In this document: piece after piece, positions 1-12,238 of the stretch
Layout of the letters: the number at the start of each line of letters is the position of its first letter
Position numbering within the stretch: the first letter of the stretch is position 1
Assembly (NCBI RefSeq): GCF_905171765.1
Contig: NC_053390.1
Location: forward strand, 333,404,294-333,468,293
Direction of reading: 5' to 3'
Origin: Bufo bufo
Taxonomy: Eukaryota; Chordata; Amphibia; Anura; Bufonidae
Length of the DNA: 64,000 nt
The notes under the pieces: model-generated
Told to the model about the DNA's origin: nothing
The model's database searches: none
The model's input: the letters and a program-made list of their open reading frames with translations, nothing else
Made by a program: the position numbers and the translations under genes

Positions 1-97
1 TTTTATGAAGCAGGTTATTATGAACACGGTGATACATAAATAAAAAAAGTATACATATTAGGTATCACCGTGTTCATAATAACCTGCTTCATAAAAA
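1..97. repeat. Perfect palindrome, about 35-bp arms
   Basis: Bases 1-35 are the reverse complement of about 62-96, with an AT-rich spacer of about 26 bp. The arm continues to the first base of the window and may extend beyond it. Confidence 0.9.
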
Positions 98-702
98 TAT
101 CACATGACCCAACCCCTCGGGTGAATACCGTAAAAAAATAAAAATAAAAACGGTAAAAGCCATTTTTTGTCACCTTACATCACAAAAAGTGTAATAGCAA
201 GCGATCAAAAAGTCATACTCACCCCAAAATAGTGCCAATCAAACCGTCATCTCATCCCGCAAAAATCATACCCTACCCAAGATAATCGCCCAAAAATTGA
301 AAAAACTATGGCTCTCAGACTATGGAGACACTAAAACATGATTTTTTTTTGCTTCAAAAATTAAATCATTCTGTAAAACTTACATAAATAAAAAAAGTAT
401 ACATATTAGGTAAGTTTTACAGAATGATTTCATTTTTGAAGCAAAAAAAAATCATGTTTTAGTGTCTCCATAGTCTGAGAGCCATAGTTTTTTCAATTTT
501 TGGGCGATTATCTTGGGTAGGGTATGATTTTTGCGGGATGAGATGACGGTTTGATTGGCACTATTTTGGGGTGAGTATGACTTTTTGATCGCTTGCTATT
601 ACACTTTTTGTGATGTAAGGTGACAAAAAATTGTTTATTTACACCGTTTTTATTTTTATATTTTTACGGTATTCACCTGAGGGGTTAGGTCATGTAAAAT
701 TT
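98..702. repeat. Long palindrome with about 285-bp arms
   Basis: The left arm (about 98-384) and right arm (about 411-702) are near-perfect reverse complements. The spacer 'ataaataaaaaaagtataca' also forms the spacer of the palindrome at 1-97. The right arm is in the normal orientation of the piggyBac subterminal repeat; the left arm is the inverted copy. Confidence 0.88.
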
Positions 703-1433
703 TTATAGAGCAGATTATTACGGACGCGGCGATACCTAATATGTCTACTTTTATTATTTACTTAAGTATTACACAATACCAGCATTTTTTAAACAAAAAC
801 AAATGATGTTTTAGAGTCTCCATATTCTGAGCCATAGTTTTTTTATTTTTTGGGCGATTGGCTTAAGTAGGGGCTCATTTTTTGCGGGATGAGGTGATGG
901 TTAGATTGGTACTATTTTGGGGGCATATGCCTTTTCGATCACTTGGTGTGATGTAAGGTGACAAAAATGGCTTTTTCTTACACCGTTTTTATTTTATTTT
1001 TTTATTGTATTTATCGGACAGGGTGGATTATGTGATATATTTATAGAGCCAGTCATTACGGATGCGGCGATACCTAATATGTGTGGTGTTTTTTTTTCTA
1101 TTTTTTATTATAAAATAAGGGGAAAGGGGCGTTTTGTTTTTTTACTTTATTAATTTTATTACTTTATTAATTTTATTTTAACTTTTTTTTCTTTACTTTA
1201 TTTATGATGTTCACTTTTGGGGGTCTGATCCCCTCTGCAATGCATTACAATACATTTGTTTTGCAATGCATTGTCTGTTCGTGTACTACAGTGAGCAGTA
1301 CACAAACAGGTTGCCTAGGAGACCCAGCCTGAGGCTGGATCTCTTTGGCTCCCGTAGAAGGCAGTTCCCAATGCCGTGCAAGGCATTGGGCAGCCTCTGC
1401 ATGGCATCGGGCTGACTTCTGAGACATCGAGTC

Positions 1434-1661
1434 CCCACCACAGCAGCGCGGGGACTCGATGGGCTCCCTCAAACACAAACCCCTTCTATGCCGCGGTTAA
1501 TCCGCAGTGATCGCCGATACGGGGGGGTCACAGTACCCCCCTCGGCATTGACCCAGGGTGCCTGCTGATTGATTTCAGCAGGCACCCAATTCCGATCACT
1601 GGCCGCCGCGCGGCAGTTATCGGAAATACACAGGACCTGTTCGCCCTGTGTCCGTAATAAG
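1434..1661. repeat. Stacked hairpins of a piggyBac right end
   Basis: Successive short inverted repeats occur here: GGGGGGGTCAC/GTACCCCCC, TGCCTGCTGA/TCAGCAGGCA and TCCGATCACTG with ATCGGA around a GC-rich centre. The same order occurs at 41,220-41,330 in the intact piggyBac element, with compensating base changes. Confidence 0.7.
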
Positions 1662-1665
1662 TTAA

Positions 1666-2394
1666 ATGCAGAGCTTCCTTGAAAAACCCCTGAGGCTTCC
1701 TATTGTGGGTCGCCCGCACAACGGCAGCGGCCCCTTATCCTCGCGCACAGGAAGTGATGTCCTATCACTGCCTGTGCTTGAAGGAGCCTGACGTCTGGAC
1801 GGAGCCTGTCTGCTGAGGTCCGAGTTTTTTCGTTAATGACACCGCCGCTGAGCACCTGTCACGGCGGACGTGCACAGTTAAACAGATAACACACCAACCA
1901 GGCTCTGGACGAGAGACGGGGAAGGGTCACCTCCTAATTTATCCCTGACCTCTTTCCCTACAATGCTCAGCCCACAGACCAAATCTTGATGGTAGATTTG
2001 CTGTGTCCACCAGCCTATGCTAACAGAACCCTGAACTCCCTGAGATGGTGAAGTGGGGAGAAAGGAGCTGCCAGCTCGCACAGAACCTGGATGGGATAGA
2101 TGACATAAACAACCAAACAAGAAAATACACTTATCTGCTGAGAGCAGGAACAAACAGCCAACCTTCCTTCCAAGACCACAATGAAGAGTATAATCCGCTC
2201 AGAGCACCTTGGCTGGAGACTATTTAAACTAATGACTCCACCCAGTGCACCTGATGCGAGGCGGATCCAGCACAGCATCAAAACAAATACTAGACTCGTG
2301 CTGCAATCCTGGCTGACCTCCGCACATCGTCAGAGTGGGGCATGACAGCACCACTGCCACCAATGATTTAATTGAGCCTGGCTGAGCCTGGCTA
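1666..2394. other. Unassigned non-coding stretch
   Basis: No convincing coding frame, RNA gene or terminal repeats were recognised. The sequence is mixed GC content and looks like an old interspersed repeat, possibly an LTR fragment, but I cannot name the family. Confidence 0.4.
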
Positions 2395-3590
2395 ATTTTA
2401 TTTTAATTATTTGGCTGAGCAAGGCTTAATTTATTTGGGGGGACATGAAGCACCGCTGATTTATTTATTTGGGGGAAACCTGATGCACCACTGATTTATT
2501 TATTTGGGGGTCCCTGAGCACTTCTGATTTATTTATTTGGGGGACCCTGAGCACCATTGATTTATTTATTTGGGGGACCCTGAGCACCATTGATTTATTT
2601 ATTTGGGGAAAACCTGATGCACCACTGATTTATTTATTTGGGAGTCCCTGAGCACTTCTGATTTATTTATTTGGGGGACCCTGAGCACCATTGATTTATT
2701 TATTTGGGGGACCCTGAGCACCATTGATTTATTTATTTGGGGGGGGGACCTGAAGCACCGCTGATTTATTTATTTGGGGGACCCTGAGCACTTCTGATTT
2801 ATTTATTTATTTGGGGGACCCTGAGCACCATTGATTTATTTATTTGGGGGAAACCTGATGCACCACTGATTTATTTATTTGGGGGTCCCTGAGCACTTCT
2901 GATTTATTTATTTGGGGGACCCTGAGCACCATTGATTTATTTATTTGGGGGACCCTGAGCACCATTGATTTATTTATTTGGTGGGGGACCTGAAGCACCA
3001 CTGATTTATTTATTTGGGGGACCCTGAGCACTTCTGATTTATTTATTTATTTGGGGGACCCTGAGCACCATTGATTTATTTATTTGGGGAAAACCTGATG
3101 CACCACTGATTTATTTATTTGGGGGTCCCTGAGCACTTCTGATTTATTTATTTGGGGGACCCTGAGCACCATTGATTTATTTATTTGGGGGACCCTGAGC
3201 ACCATTGATTTATTTATTTGGGGGGGGGACCTGAAGCACCGCTGATTTATTTATTTGGGGGACCCTGAGCACTTCTGATTTATTTATTTATTTGGGGGAC
3301 CCTGAGCACCATTGATTTATTTATTTGGGGGAAACCTGATGCACCGCTGATTTATTTATTTGGGGGAGACCTGAAGCCCCGCTGATTTATTTATTTGGGG
3401 GACCCTGAGCACTTCTGATTTATTTATTTGGGGGGGGACCTGAAGCACCGCTGATTTATTTATTTGGGGGACCCTGAGCACCACTGTTTTTTTTTTTTTT
3501 TTTTTTTGGGGGGGGGGGTACTGTGAGCACCACTGAGTTATTTATTTGAGGGGTACTGTGCGCACCACTGATTTATTTTTTTAGGGGGTA
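2395..3590. repeat. Minisatellite, about 33-40-bp units (TGATTTATTTATTTGGGGG...)
   Basis: About 30 copies of a unit of the form TGATTTATTTATTTGGGGG plus ACCCTGAGCACCAT or variants. Higher-order blocks of about 240 bp recur (compare 2620-2860, 2860-3100 and 3100-3340), so the array grew by duplicating multi-unit blocks. A T-run followed by a G-run lies at 3486-3519. Confidence 0.92.
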
Positions 3591-3639
3591 TTTGTTGTTT
3601 ATTATTTATTTTAAAGTTACTTATTTGGTTTACAAATAT

Positions 3640-3856
3640 TTTGTATTTATGCTAAAGTTCTGTGGTTATGAATGAATACTTGTGTATTTGAATTAACATT
3701 TGGTGTATTGGTGTCTGTGCGTGTTTTTGGTGGGTTATCATAACAGTAGCAAAATTAGTTATGACGTAGTAAGGAAAAAAATTTAATGGTTGGGGGTCAC
3801 CAGAACATGAGGAACTGTATTAAGGGGTCACGGCTTTAGAAAGGTTGAGAACCACT
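3640..3856. mobile_element. hAT (Charlie-type) right terminus
   Basis: Read on the - strand from 3856 the sequence begins CAGTGGTTCTCAACCTTTCT, the classic terminus of vertebrate Charlie-type hAT elements, and continues with GTGACCCC and CAGTTCCTCATG blocks known from such ends. The opposite terminus was not found; the minisatellite upstream may lie inside this element. Confidence 0.65.
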
Positions 3857-4020
3857 GATCTAGTGCATACCAAGTAAAGGGATCATTTTGTACCTCATTT
3901 TCTAACAAGCAGACACCAAAGGTTCAAGTTAGGAGAAACTGGGTAACAGTGACTAGAACATAACAAGGACAAGAAGGTGAACAGAAAATGTTAAACTTTA
4001 GGAAGGAACTGACTTAGGGA

Positions 4021-5635
4021 CAAGAGATGGCCTTGCGGTTAGCCAGGCGGTCGGTTCGCTGCGAACTTTGCACGTTCACGATTCGCTGAACATGCGAACA
4101 TATGGAGATATTCGTGTCCGCCATATTCTTTTACATTCTGAAGAACTTTGACCCATGACACATCCATCAGGTGGTACAGGACAGCCAATTGAGACGTTTC
4201 AGCACATGGACATACCCCCTACCTTATAAATAGACCCGATCTGGCCACCATTATATATTCAGTCTTTTGCCAGTGTAGGGAAAGGGTGCTGTGTGGAGCA
4301 GGGACAGACTGTTAGGGACACCAAACATTAGTTTTACAAAAGTCCTTTTAAGGACTGGTATAGGTGTGCTATTGATAGGTGTGCAGTACAGAGGGGTGTA
4401 ATACACTTATAATTTACTTTCTAACATAGAAAGCATAATATAGTGGATTTGTATTGTGCAGCAGTTGTGAGCGGTTCTGCAGCGATACTGCAGCTATACA
4501 GAGTGACTAACGCAATGAGAAAAAATAATTATAACTGGTGTGATATACCAGTTGCCCCCCAAAAAAACTGATAGAAGCGGGGTGTTATATACCAATAATA
4601 TACTTTCTATATAGTGCATTTGGGTACAGTCGCCCCTCAAAACGACTGATTGAAGCGGGGTGTTATATACCAATATACTTTCTTTATAGTGTATTTGGGT
4701 ACTGCAGCATTTGTTTGCGGTTTTGCTGCGTTCCCTCTGCTACACACAGTGGCAAATGTATTGGAAAAAATAATTATGTAACGGTCACGTACACACACAC
4801 ACAGGGGGGAGGATAGTGACCACTGCGCTCCACCCTCACCCCTGGCCCTGCCTACTTGCCTCACGAGTCCTGATGACAGGGGACAACTGGACGGCAGTCC
4901 CTAACTTAGGATACGTGCGGGAAGGACAGACAAAGACAAATAACGGATAGTGAACGGACCGGGTCAAAACCAAGAGGACAACGCAGTACAGAGGGATAAG
5001 CAAAGAATGGTCAGGAGAAGCCAAGGTCATAAATACCAGGAGAGTCGAGAAGTACCAAAGGAGTCCGCAAAGAATAGTCAGGTGGAAGCCGAGGTCAAAA
5101 TACCAGGAGGGATGCGCAGTACAGGAGGAGCAGGCAAAGGATCGTCAGGGAACAGGATCAGGTAAGTATACAGGTATCCAACAAACGCCAGGAGCCTAAA
5201 TTAACAGGCAACCTGTGGCCAGCAGGCTGCCTGTATTTATAGTGGGGAGTGAGGGTCATGTGACGTGGCCAGCGTCACATGACTGACAGACCGACCAGTC
5301 GAGCACCGAGTGATCAGCTCGGCGCTCAAGGCAGACCTAGGAGCAGGGAGCCTCCCAGCTAGCAAAGCTGCCCTGGGAACGAGGTCAAACACAGATCCTC
5401 CTCGTTCCTGAAGCTAAGCAGCAGGTCTGCGGCTGATGGGAGACCGAGTGCGCCTTCGGCACCCCGTTACAAATTATAACTGGTGTGATATATGTGTACC
5501 TCTGATTTTAAAACAGAGCTACACAGTAATCCCTTTCATGGATTACACAAGAAATGGATTCCCCCCCCCCCCCCCCCAAAAAAAAAATGTGGCATTCAAC
5601 ATGGCTTCAACATATGCTGTATTATAGATGTATTC
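4021..5635. repeat. Dispersed repeat split by an insertion
   Basis: The sequence carries internally repeated pieces ('gcggggtgttatataccaat' at about 4578 and 4656; 'aaaaaataattat' at about 4518 and 4766). It is interrupted by the 4777-5471 insert and resumes with 'taactggtgtgatatatg', matching its own copy at about 4533. The family was not recognised. Confidence 0.6.
4777..5471. mobile_element. LTR-like insert (TG...CA) with 5-bp target duplication
   Basis: The insert starts TGTAACGG and ends CCCGTTACA. It is flanked by AATTA on both sides (4772-4776 and 5472-5476). Removing it restores a 'aaaaaataattataactggt' string that exists intact at about 4518. TG/CA ends with a 5-bp duplication suit a solo LTR; a MITE with a short inverted repeat is the alternative. 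No coding region is seen. Confidence 0.7.
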
Positions 5636-5799
5636 TCTCCTAGAATTTATTCCCATGGAAATTGATGGTATATTAGGATAAAGATGTCTCTTGCTTTTTG
5701 ATCTGGAAAGCAGCTGTGGTTGTAGTCAGGAAACCTGATGTTAGATAATTTCAGAATATGGTCAAACTGGAACTGTTTTTCTTGCAAAAAAGTACAGTA
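5636..5799. other. Unassigned spacer
   Basis: No recognisable gene or repeat structure was seen between the split repeat and the Tc1 element. Confidence 0.4.
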
Positions 5800-7344
5800 C
5801 AGTCAGGTCCATAAATATTGGGACATCGACACAATTCTAACATTTTTGGCTCTATACACCACCACAATGGATTTGAAATGAAACAAACAAGATGTGCTTT
5901 AACTGCAGACTGTCAGCTTTAATTTTAGGGTATTTACATCCAAATCAGGTGAACGGTGTAGGAATTACAACAGTTTGCATATGTGCCTCCCACTTGTTAG
6001 GGGACCAAAAGTAATGGGACATAATAATAATCATAAATTAAACTTACACTTTTTAATACTTGGTTGCAAATCCTTTGCAGTCAATTACAGCCTTAAGTCT
6101 GGAACACATAGACATCACCAGACGCTGGGTTTCATCCCTGGTGATGCTCTGCCAGGCGTCTACTGCAACTGTCTTCAGTTCCTGCTTGTTCTTAGGGCAT
6201 TTTCCCTTTAGTTTTGTCTTCAGCAAGTGAAATGCATGCTCAATCGGATTCAGGTCAGGTGATTGACTTGGCCATTGCATAACATTCCACTTCTTTCCCT
6301 TAAAAAACTCTTTGGTTGCTTTTGCAGTATGCTTTAGGTCATTGTCCATCTGCACTGTGAAGCGCCGTCCAATGAGTTCTGAAGCATTTGGCTGAATATG
6401 AGCAGATAATATTGCCCAAAACACTTCAGAATTCATCCTGCTGCTTTTGTCAGCAGTCACATCATCAATAAATACAAGAGAACCAGTTCCATTGGCAGCC
6501 ATACATCACTCTGTAAAGTGGATCTTGGTCTCATCTGTCCATAGGATGTTGTTCCAGAACTGTGAAGCTTTTTTAGATGTCGTTTGGCAAACTCTAATCT
6601 GGCCTTCCTGTTTTTGAGGCTCACCAATGGTTTACATCTTGTGGTGAACCCTCTGTATTCACTCTGGTGAAGTCTTCTCTTGATTGTTGACTTTGACACA
6701 CATACACCTACCTCCTGGAGAGTGTTTTTGATCTGGACAACTGTTGTGAAGGGTGTTTTCTTCACCAGGGAAATAATTCTTTGGTCATTCACCACAGTTG
6801 TTTTTTGTGGTCTTCCGGGTATTTTGGTGTTGCTGAGCTCACCGGTGCATTCCTTCTTTTTTTAAGAATGTTCCAAACAGTTGTTTTGGCCACGCCTAAT
6901 GTTTTTGCTATCTCTCTGATGGGTTTGTTTTGTTTTTTCAGCCTAATGATGGCTTGCTTCACTGATAGTGACAGCTCTTTGGATCTCATCTTGAGAGTTG
7001 ACAGCAACAGATTCCAAATGCAAATAGCACACTTGAAATGACCTCTGAACCTTTTATTTGCTCATTGTAATTGGGGTTAATGAGGGAATAACACACACCT
7101 GGCCATGGAACAGCTGAGAAGCCAATTGTCCCATTACTTTTGGTCCCTTAAAAAGTGGGAGGCACATATGAAAACTGTTATAATTCCTACACCGTTCACC
7201 TGATTTGGATGTACCCTCAAATTAAAGCTGACAGTCTGCAATTAAAGCACATCTTGTTCGTTTCATTTTAAATCCATTGTGGTGGTGTATAGAGCCAAAA
7301 ATGTTAGAATTGTGTCGATGTCCCAATATTTATGGACCTGACTG
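5800..7344 (-). mobile_element. Tc1/mariner element with long inverted repeats
   Basis: The ends are CAGTCAGGTCCATAAATATT and its reverse complement, each beside a TA dinucleotide (5798-5799 and 7345-7346). The inverted repeats extend roughly 200 bp inward (to about 6020 and 7130), including the shared ACACCGTTCACCTGATTTGG block. The interior carries a broken transposase gene on the - strand. Confidence 0.93.
6053..7007 (-). pseudogene. Tc1-like transposase, broken in three frames
   Basis: Three frames on the - strand together cover a DD34E transposase. Bases 7007-6789 encode a paired-type helix-turn-helix (KQAIIRLKKQNKPIREIAKT). Bases 6795-6457 encode the second DNA-binding part and the start of the catalytic domain. 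Bases 6502-6053 encode the rest, including VQMDNDLKHTAKATKEF and [13 protein letters not shown], which hold the second Asp and the Glu. At least two frameshifts separate the pieces, and the usual first-Asp block (DETK) is disrupted near the second break. The gene cannot make a working transposase. Confidence 0.9.
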
Positions 7345-7346
7345 TA

Positions 7347-8085
7347 TATCTTATGAATAAAGGACCCACTGTCGGAAAGGGGAAGGGGAGATCATAGAAA
7401 GGGGAAAATGGGAGAGAATGAAAGGTAAGGGGGAGGCAACATGTGAGAAATGGAGAGGGAGTGGGAAAGAAAAAGCAGGACAGTTAAAAAATACCTGTCA
7501 CCTGTGGATTAAAGTTACTATGTAGGAGTAAAACCTTGCTAAGTATGTGACATTTCAGAGATTTTCTAAAATCATGGAGAAGGGTTTTGAATGGTCTATA
7601 ATAACAGGGTTGAACTATTAGTACACAGTTTAAAAAAGACAGATGCTATCCTTTTCAGGGGGTTGGCCAAAAACCTAATGTCTACTACAACCTAATGTGG
7701 ACTTTCCCACTATCTGATATGAATTGTCAGTTTAAGCCAGCTCTGAAGATAAATGAAGGAAAATGTAGGATCGAATTGTAACCTGTGTCTCAGTGGTTGG
7801 TGCTGGTGTCTTGCAGCACTAGAGTCCTGGGTTTGAAGACCAAGGACAACATCTGCATGAAGATTTTATGTTCTCCTTGAGTTTCTTTGGGTACTATAGT
7901 TTCCTTCCACACTCCCAAAAAATACTGAGAGGGGATTTAGATTGTGAGCTCCATTGGGGACAATGAGTGATGATAATGTCTGTAAAGCACTGCGGAATAT
8001 GTCAATATAAATGAGTAAAATTGTAGTGTCCTGGAGCAGGGGTACTGTAAAGTCTGGACATTTGCCCCTGTTTCCCCTATGCAAA
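7347..8085. other. Non-coding, with a SINE/LINE-tail-like repeat at about 7740-8020
   Basis: The second half reads like a widely dispersed vertebrate retroposon tail ('cctgggtttgaagacca', 'tccttccacactcccaaaaa', 'gtaaagcactgcggaatatg'). This is recognition from memory, not a search result. The first half shows nothing identifiable. Confidence 0.45.
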
Positions 8086-9412
8086 GTATTTTTTTTTTTA
8101 TAAATATTTTATTTTCTTCAATAATAATTACACAGCGCTGAAAAAGCGGAAATAAGCCAAAAACACAAAAAAGTTAACAAAACTTATAGACATATGCCAT
8201 AAATAATACTATAATTTCCACATTATCATAGACGATAGCGTTAATCCAAGCATAGACACAAGCGTAGTACCTTTAAACCCTGCTATTCCCCCTCTTACCC
8301 TTAGCTGCTGTCGCTGATAGCCCGGACCCCGTACCCGTCCATCTACTCCACCCCTCAAGCTAAGCTAGTCGATACACCTCACTTCTGCAGAGCAGCATAA
8401 TAACGCGTACCTCACCTGCTTCGCCTCTCAACCTCCTCATACAGCTTTATTTATGTTCTCGCAATTAAAATGTGCAGTTTCTAAATGCATAAAAATATTA
8501 TCAAGTGACCTACCTGATACCCTATTTAAATACTGCCCTAGTGCATTCTCGCCAGCATTACAGCATCTTTGTATCTGCGCAGAAAAAAAATAACCTTGAA
8601 AGAAAGGGAGTGATAATCCCCCATCTGACTCAGCCAACCACAAATACCTCTGCTTTATACGAACCCTCTTCCTCCCCCAAATTAGGTCGTTTATTAAAAC
8701 TTCCAATCTATAAAAAAAAGCATCTTCTATCCAGATGGGGGAAGCACAGATCGGATACAGAACCAACGGTAATATGATCATTTTTATTAATGCCAGACGA
8801 TCAGTTTGCGATATTACTAATTTTTGCCAGGCTCTAATTTTCCCCTTTACTTTATCTATTACCGGGGAAAGATTTAACTCATAAAATATACCTATGGGAA
8901 CACCTATCCTTATCCCCAGATAATACAGGGAATCATCCATAGACAATATCCGAACCTGGGAGCCTCCGTCGGGGGCATTTCGATTTAGCGGGAGGAGTGA
9001 GGACTTAGCCCAGTTAATTAAATAACCGGACAGTTGACTAAACTCCTCTATCACCTGCATAACGTAGGGGACAGCCTTCCAGCCATGATCCAAAAAGAGA
9101 ATGACATCGTCTGCATAGAGCCTGATTTTATCACTCTCTCCTGCTACCCCGAACCCCCGGATCTGACCATTCAGACGAATCCTGCAAGCCAGCGGCTCCA
9201 TAAATAGCGCAAATAATAAGGGAGAGAGGGGGCATCCCTGTCTCGTGCCACGTTGAAGCTCAATAATGTCAGAATTGACCCCATCAATATTGACTCTGGC
9301 GATTGGTTGGGTGTATAACAATTGAGTCATTGCAATGAAGGTAAACCCCAATCGAAAGTGTGCCATAGTCCGCCACAGGAAGGACCACTCTACCCTGTCA
9401 AACGCTTTACCA
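8086..9412 (-). mobile_element. 5'-truncated L1/Tx1-like LINE
   Basis: The - strand carries a reverse-transcriptase fragment followed by a 3' tail ending in an A-rich run (T-run on the + strand at 8089-8098). The 5' end is cut inside the RT domain near 9410, the usual outcome of incomplete reverse transcription. No target duplication could be identified by eye. Confidence 0.82.
8437..9412 (-). pseudogene. LINE reverse transcriptase, C-terminal part
   Basis: About 320 codons are open on the - strand. Visible RT motifs in order are KAFDRVEWSFLW (motif A with Asp), GTRQGCPLSPLLFALFMEPL (motif B), YADDVILFL (catalytic YADD) and YLGIRIG, followed by the thumb region with PIWI. The endonuclease domain and the first RT motifs are missing. 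The first codons (before KAFD) come from flanking sequence beyond the truncation point. The motif spelling fits the L1/Tx1 lineage. Confidence 0.88.
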
Positions 9413-10340
9413 CTAAAACCAGACACACTGAACTTTTGAATGTCTGCTTTAGCTCTGTTGTTATGTCTGAAAACCTGTTTGTGTCTGTAAAAACTGCTGT
9501 GTCATTGCCAGAGAGCATCATTGAATCTCTAATGTAAGTCTATGACAGACGGGAGTTGTAACAATGTATCTGTTTTGTGCTGAGTTTCTCCACTCCACCC
9601 CTCCCACTAGAAGATTCTAGTTCAGCTAGAAGCTGTGTGTAAGGAGAGCAGTCAGATCCTCTAGTGTTCTGCAGTAAGGGAACAGTACTCAGAAGAGGAG
9701 ACTCTGCCAGACTATTGAGAGACCAGAAGACGACGCTGAGACAGGGATACTCTGCTACAGACCCTTGGCCTTCAGCCTTTGGCCAGGGTACCAGCCTTCT
9801 GAGAGACATAGGGACATCTAGGCCAGGCCTTTCCTCAGCATCAAACCCTTCTTCTGCCGGGGGGAGATTGGAGAAGCCAGCCCTATGCCTCGCTCGTATT
9901 GTTTTATACCTGAATTCCTCCAGTATAGAAGCACACTGGTTTACTGCAGACCCTGACTCTCTGGAATTATTTCCCATTGGGGTGCACCATGCCTTACAAT
10001 CCCTTCCGGAGAGCAGGAACACATGGTGACACCATGACTGTGTCCAGGGGACCCAGCGTAGCGTTGGGCCCACCCCAAACCCAGCCACTTCAAAATAAAT
10101 AAAGGGGTTGTCCTGCTTAAAAAGATAACTGCCCATTAAATTGCTTTCTGCTCTGGTGGTCCCAACCAATCCTGCAGTAATGATGTCATGTAGATTATTT
10201 ATGCAACTGCTGGCCTCATGGGTAATGTTTAAGTGTATAGTCAGTGACTGGAAGCAGCAGTCATGTGAAAGGTGTATGCAATATCGTCAATGCAGAACTG
10301 GCAGGGACAACCAGAGCGACACAGGATTTAACGGGTGAGT
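9413..10340. other. Unassigned, probably an old dispersed repeat
   Basis: Long overlapping frames exist on both strands (about 9540-10170), but none resembles a known protein and their codon use is unremarkable. No terminal repeats were found. Confidence 0.35.
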
Positions 10341-11840
10341 AATGTTTTTTTTTATTGTTTTATACCAATTCCTTCGCTTAGACATTTTTTTTTTAATTCC
10401 AGCCAACCCCTGAATCAACTGGAGAGTAAAGAATAGTTAGAGGGTTTGTCCAACGTATAAAAAAAAATCACCCAAATCAGTTATTGTGATAAAATTATAA
10501 AGAATGTACACTACTCACCTATTTCCCCCTCTGCCACTTCCAATGCCACCACTCAGATCCTCCCACATCATCTATTTGACTGCAGGGATATGCTCATAAA
10601 CACAGGATGATACATGACTGCTGAGACCAGTGGTTGGCTGCAGTGGTGATGTGGAGTATATGAGCTTATCCTTGCTGCAACCAAACAAACAAAGCCCCTT
10701 GGGGGGATTTAATCGGTAGCACTGAAATACATTCTTTTATTATTTTATCATAATTGTTGACTAGATTCATAAGATTTATTAATGTATTTCTTTTCTTCAT
10801 AAACTGCACTGTGCAAGTTACATCCAGCATGGAATCCATTGAGAAGAATAAGGAATTCTTAATAGATCTTCTTCTATAGAATCCCTTTGAGCTTTTGAAA
10901 TCTATGATCAAAGGTGGACTGGGAACTTAAAGTGGCACTGGAAAAAAAAAAAAAAATCTGTCCTATGTTGTAGGTAGGTCTAAATTGACAGAAGGCGGGA
11001 CAACAAAACTAGGCGGAGCCAGCAATACCTTTGTGCAGAACCAAATACTGCCCTAGCAGAACCAAATACTGCAGTGCAGCACAAAATACTGCTGCCCACA
11101 CCATGAAACAGGATATATCATCATCCTGAGGATGGCAATACAGTTGAATTCAGGAGGGTACCTGGGGTCACTGGTGCATAAGTGTCTGATGCTTCTAGTA
11201 TTAATGCTGAAAGCATCAGATCTTTATGTACCTGGCTGGCAGTCAAGAGGAGGGCTTGGGCTGCCCTATGAGCATCAGCCCACTGAGAAATTTGCCTGTA
11301 GGGTCTATGGCCCATCCACCCATGTCTATAATCATACCTTTCCCATGTTGCCCATGTCCCAGGTTGTGTGCTTTGCATGAGTTTATATCACATTAGTGAA
11401 CTACTGTTCATATGCTTTGCTTTCGGCAATAATGGCACTACATATGTGTTCTTACTGCCAGCCTCATGGTAATATGAATAGTAACCTTGTAATTGCCCAC
11501 AAATTGCAAAACACATGGTGGTCCACACAGTGAAAGGATATTGTAGTTTCCATAAAGGCAACCATGATCCCATGTTGGTGCCTCCTTAAAAGGGTTTTCT
11601 GGGCTACAATTAAGTATAGGTCATCCATTTTAAAGGGCATCTGTCAGCAGTTTGGTATCTGTGGAATTGGCTGACCTGTTTCAAGTGCCCTTGGCACCTG
11701 AAGGCAGCTCTGTTGGTTCCATGATAATATGTGCCCGCATTGCTGAGAAAAATTATGTTTTAATATATAAAAAATTAGCCTCTAGGAGCAATGGGGGTGT
11801 TGCCGTTACACCTAAAGGCTCCGCATTCTCTGACACTGTA
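10341..11840. other. Unassigned non-coding stretch
   Basis: No gene or element termini were recognised. Short internal duplications such as 'gaaccaaatactgc' (about 11040-11075) are present. Confidence 0.35.
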
Positions 11841-11965
11841 ATGTCCTCTGCACTTTGATTGACATGGCCAGGCGGTAATAAACAGCATAATGCCTGGCCC
11901 TGTCAATCAAAGTGCAGAGGGCATGGCCTCTAGGTGTAATGGCAATGTTAGCTCAGAATGCTAAT
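11650..11965. repeat. Imperfect inverted repeat (MITE-like)
   Basis: The block 'cctctgcactttgattgaca' at about 11844 reappears inverted at about 11900-11925. The flanking 'ggcctctaggtgtaatggc' and 'gttgccgttacacctaaagg' extend the pairing. No clear target duplication was found. Confidence 0.55.
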
Positions 11966-12238
11966 AGGACAATATTAACAAGATTTACTATGAAGTGTAA
12001 GGCCCCTTTACACTGCCTGATGGAGCAGACGATTGCCGGGAAGGAAGTGTTTCTTTCCGACAATCACCTTCTTGTCACTGAAGGAGACCTCTGCATTTAC
12101 ATGCAGCAATCACTAAAGCCACTAAAAGAGTTCAAGAGAGGCCTGGATGTATTTCTGGAGTGTAATAATATTACAGGTTATAGTTAGTAGATTTCTGGAG
12201 AAGGGTCATTGATCCAGTTATTCTTAAGTTATTAGAAG

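Larger units (their letters stand above)
1..1661. mobile_element. Right-end fragment of a piggyBac-type element, rearranged
   Basis: The stretch repeats the subterminal sequence found inside the intact piggyBac element at 38.04-38.47 kb (blocks such as 'gatgtaaggtgacaaaaa' and 'ggacgcggcgatacctaa'), in about two tandem copies (411-745 and 750-1095) plus inverted copies. It finishes with GC-rich hairpins and 'cgccctgtgtccgtaataag' against TTAA (1662-1665), matching the right end of that element. No transposase frame is present, so this is a non-autonomous or deleted copy. Its left end lies outside the window or has been lost. Confidence 0.72.

Noticed and set aside
2395..3590. Regular repeats resembling a CRISPR array
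   Set aside because: Units are contiguous without unique spacers and the genome is eukaryotic.
9540..10169. 209-codon - strand frame overlapping a 121-codon + strand frame
   Set aside because: No recognisable domain on either strand; likely chance openness in an old repeat.
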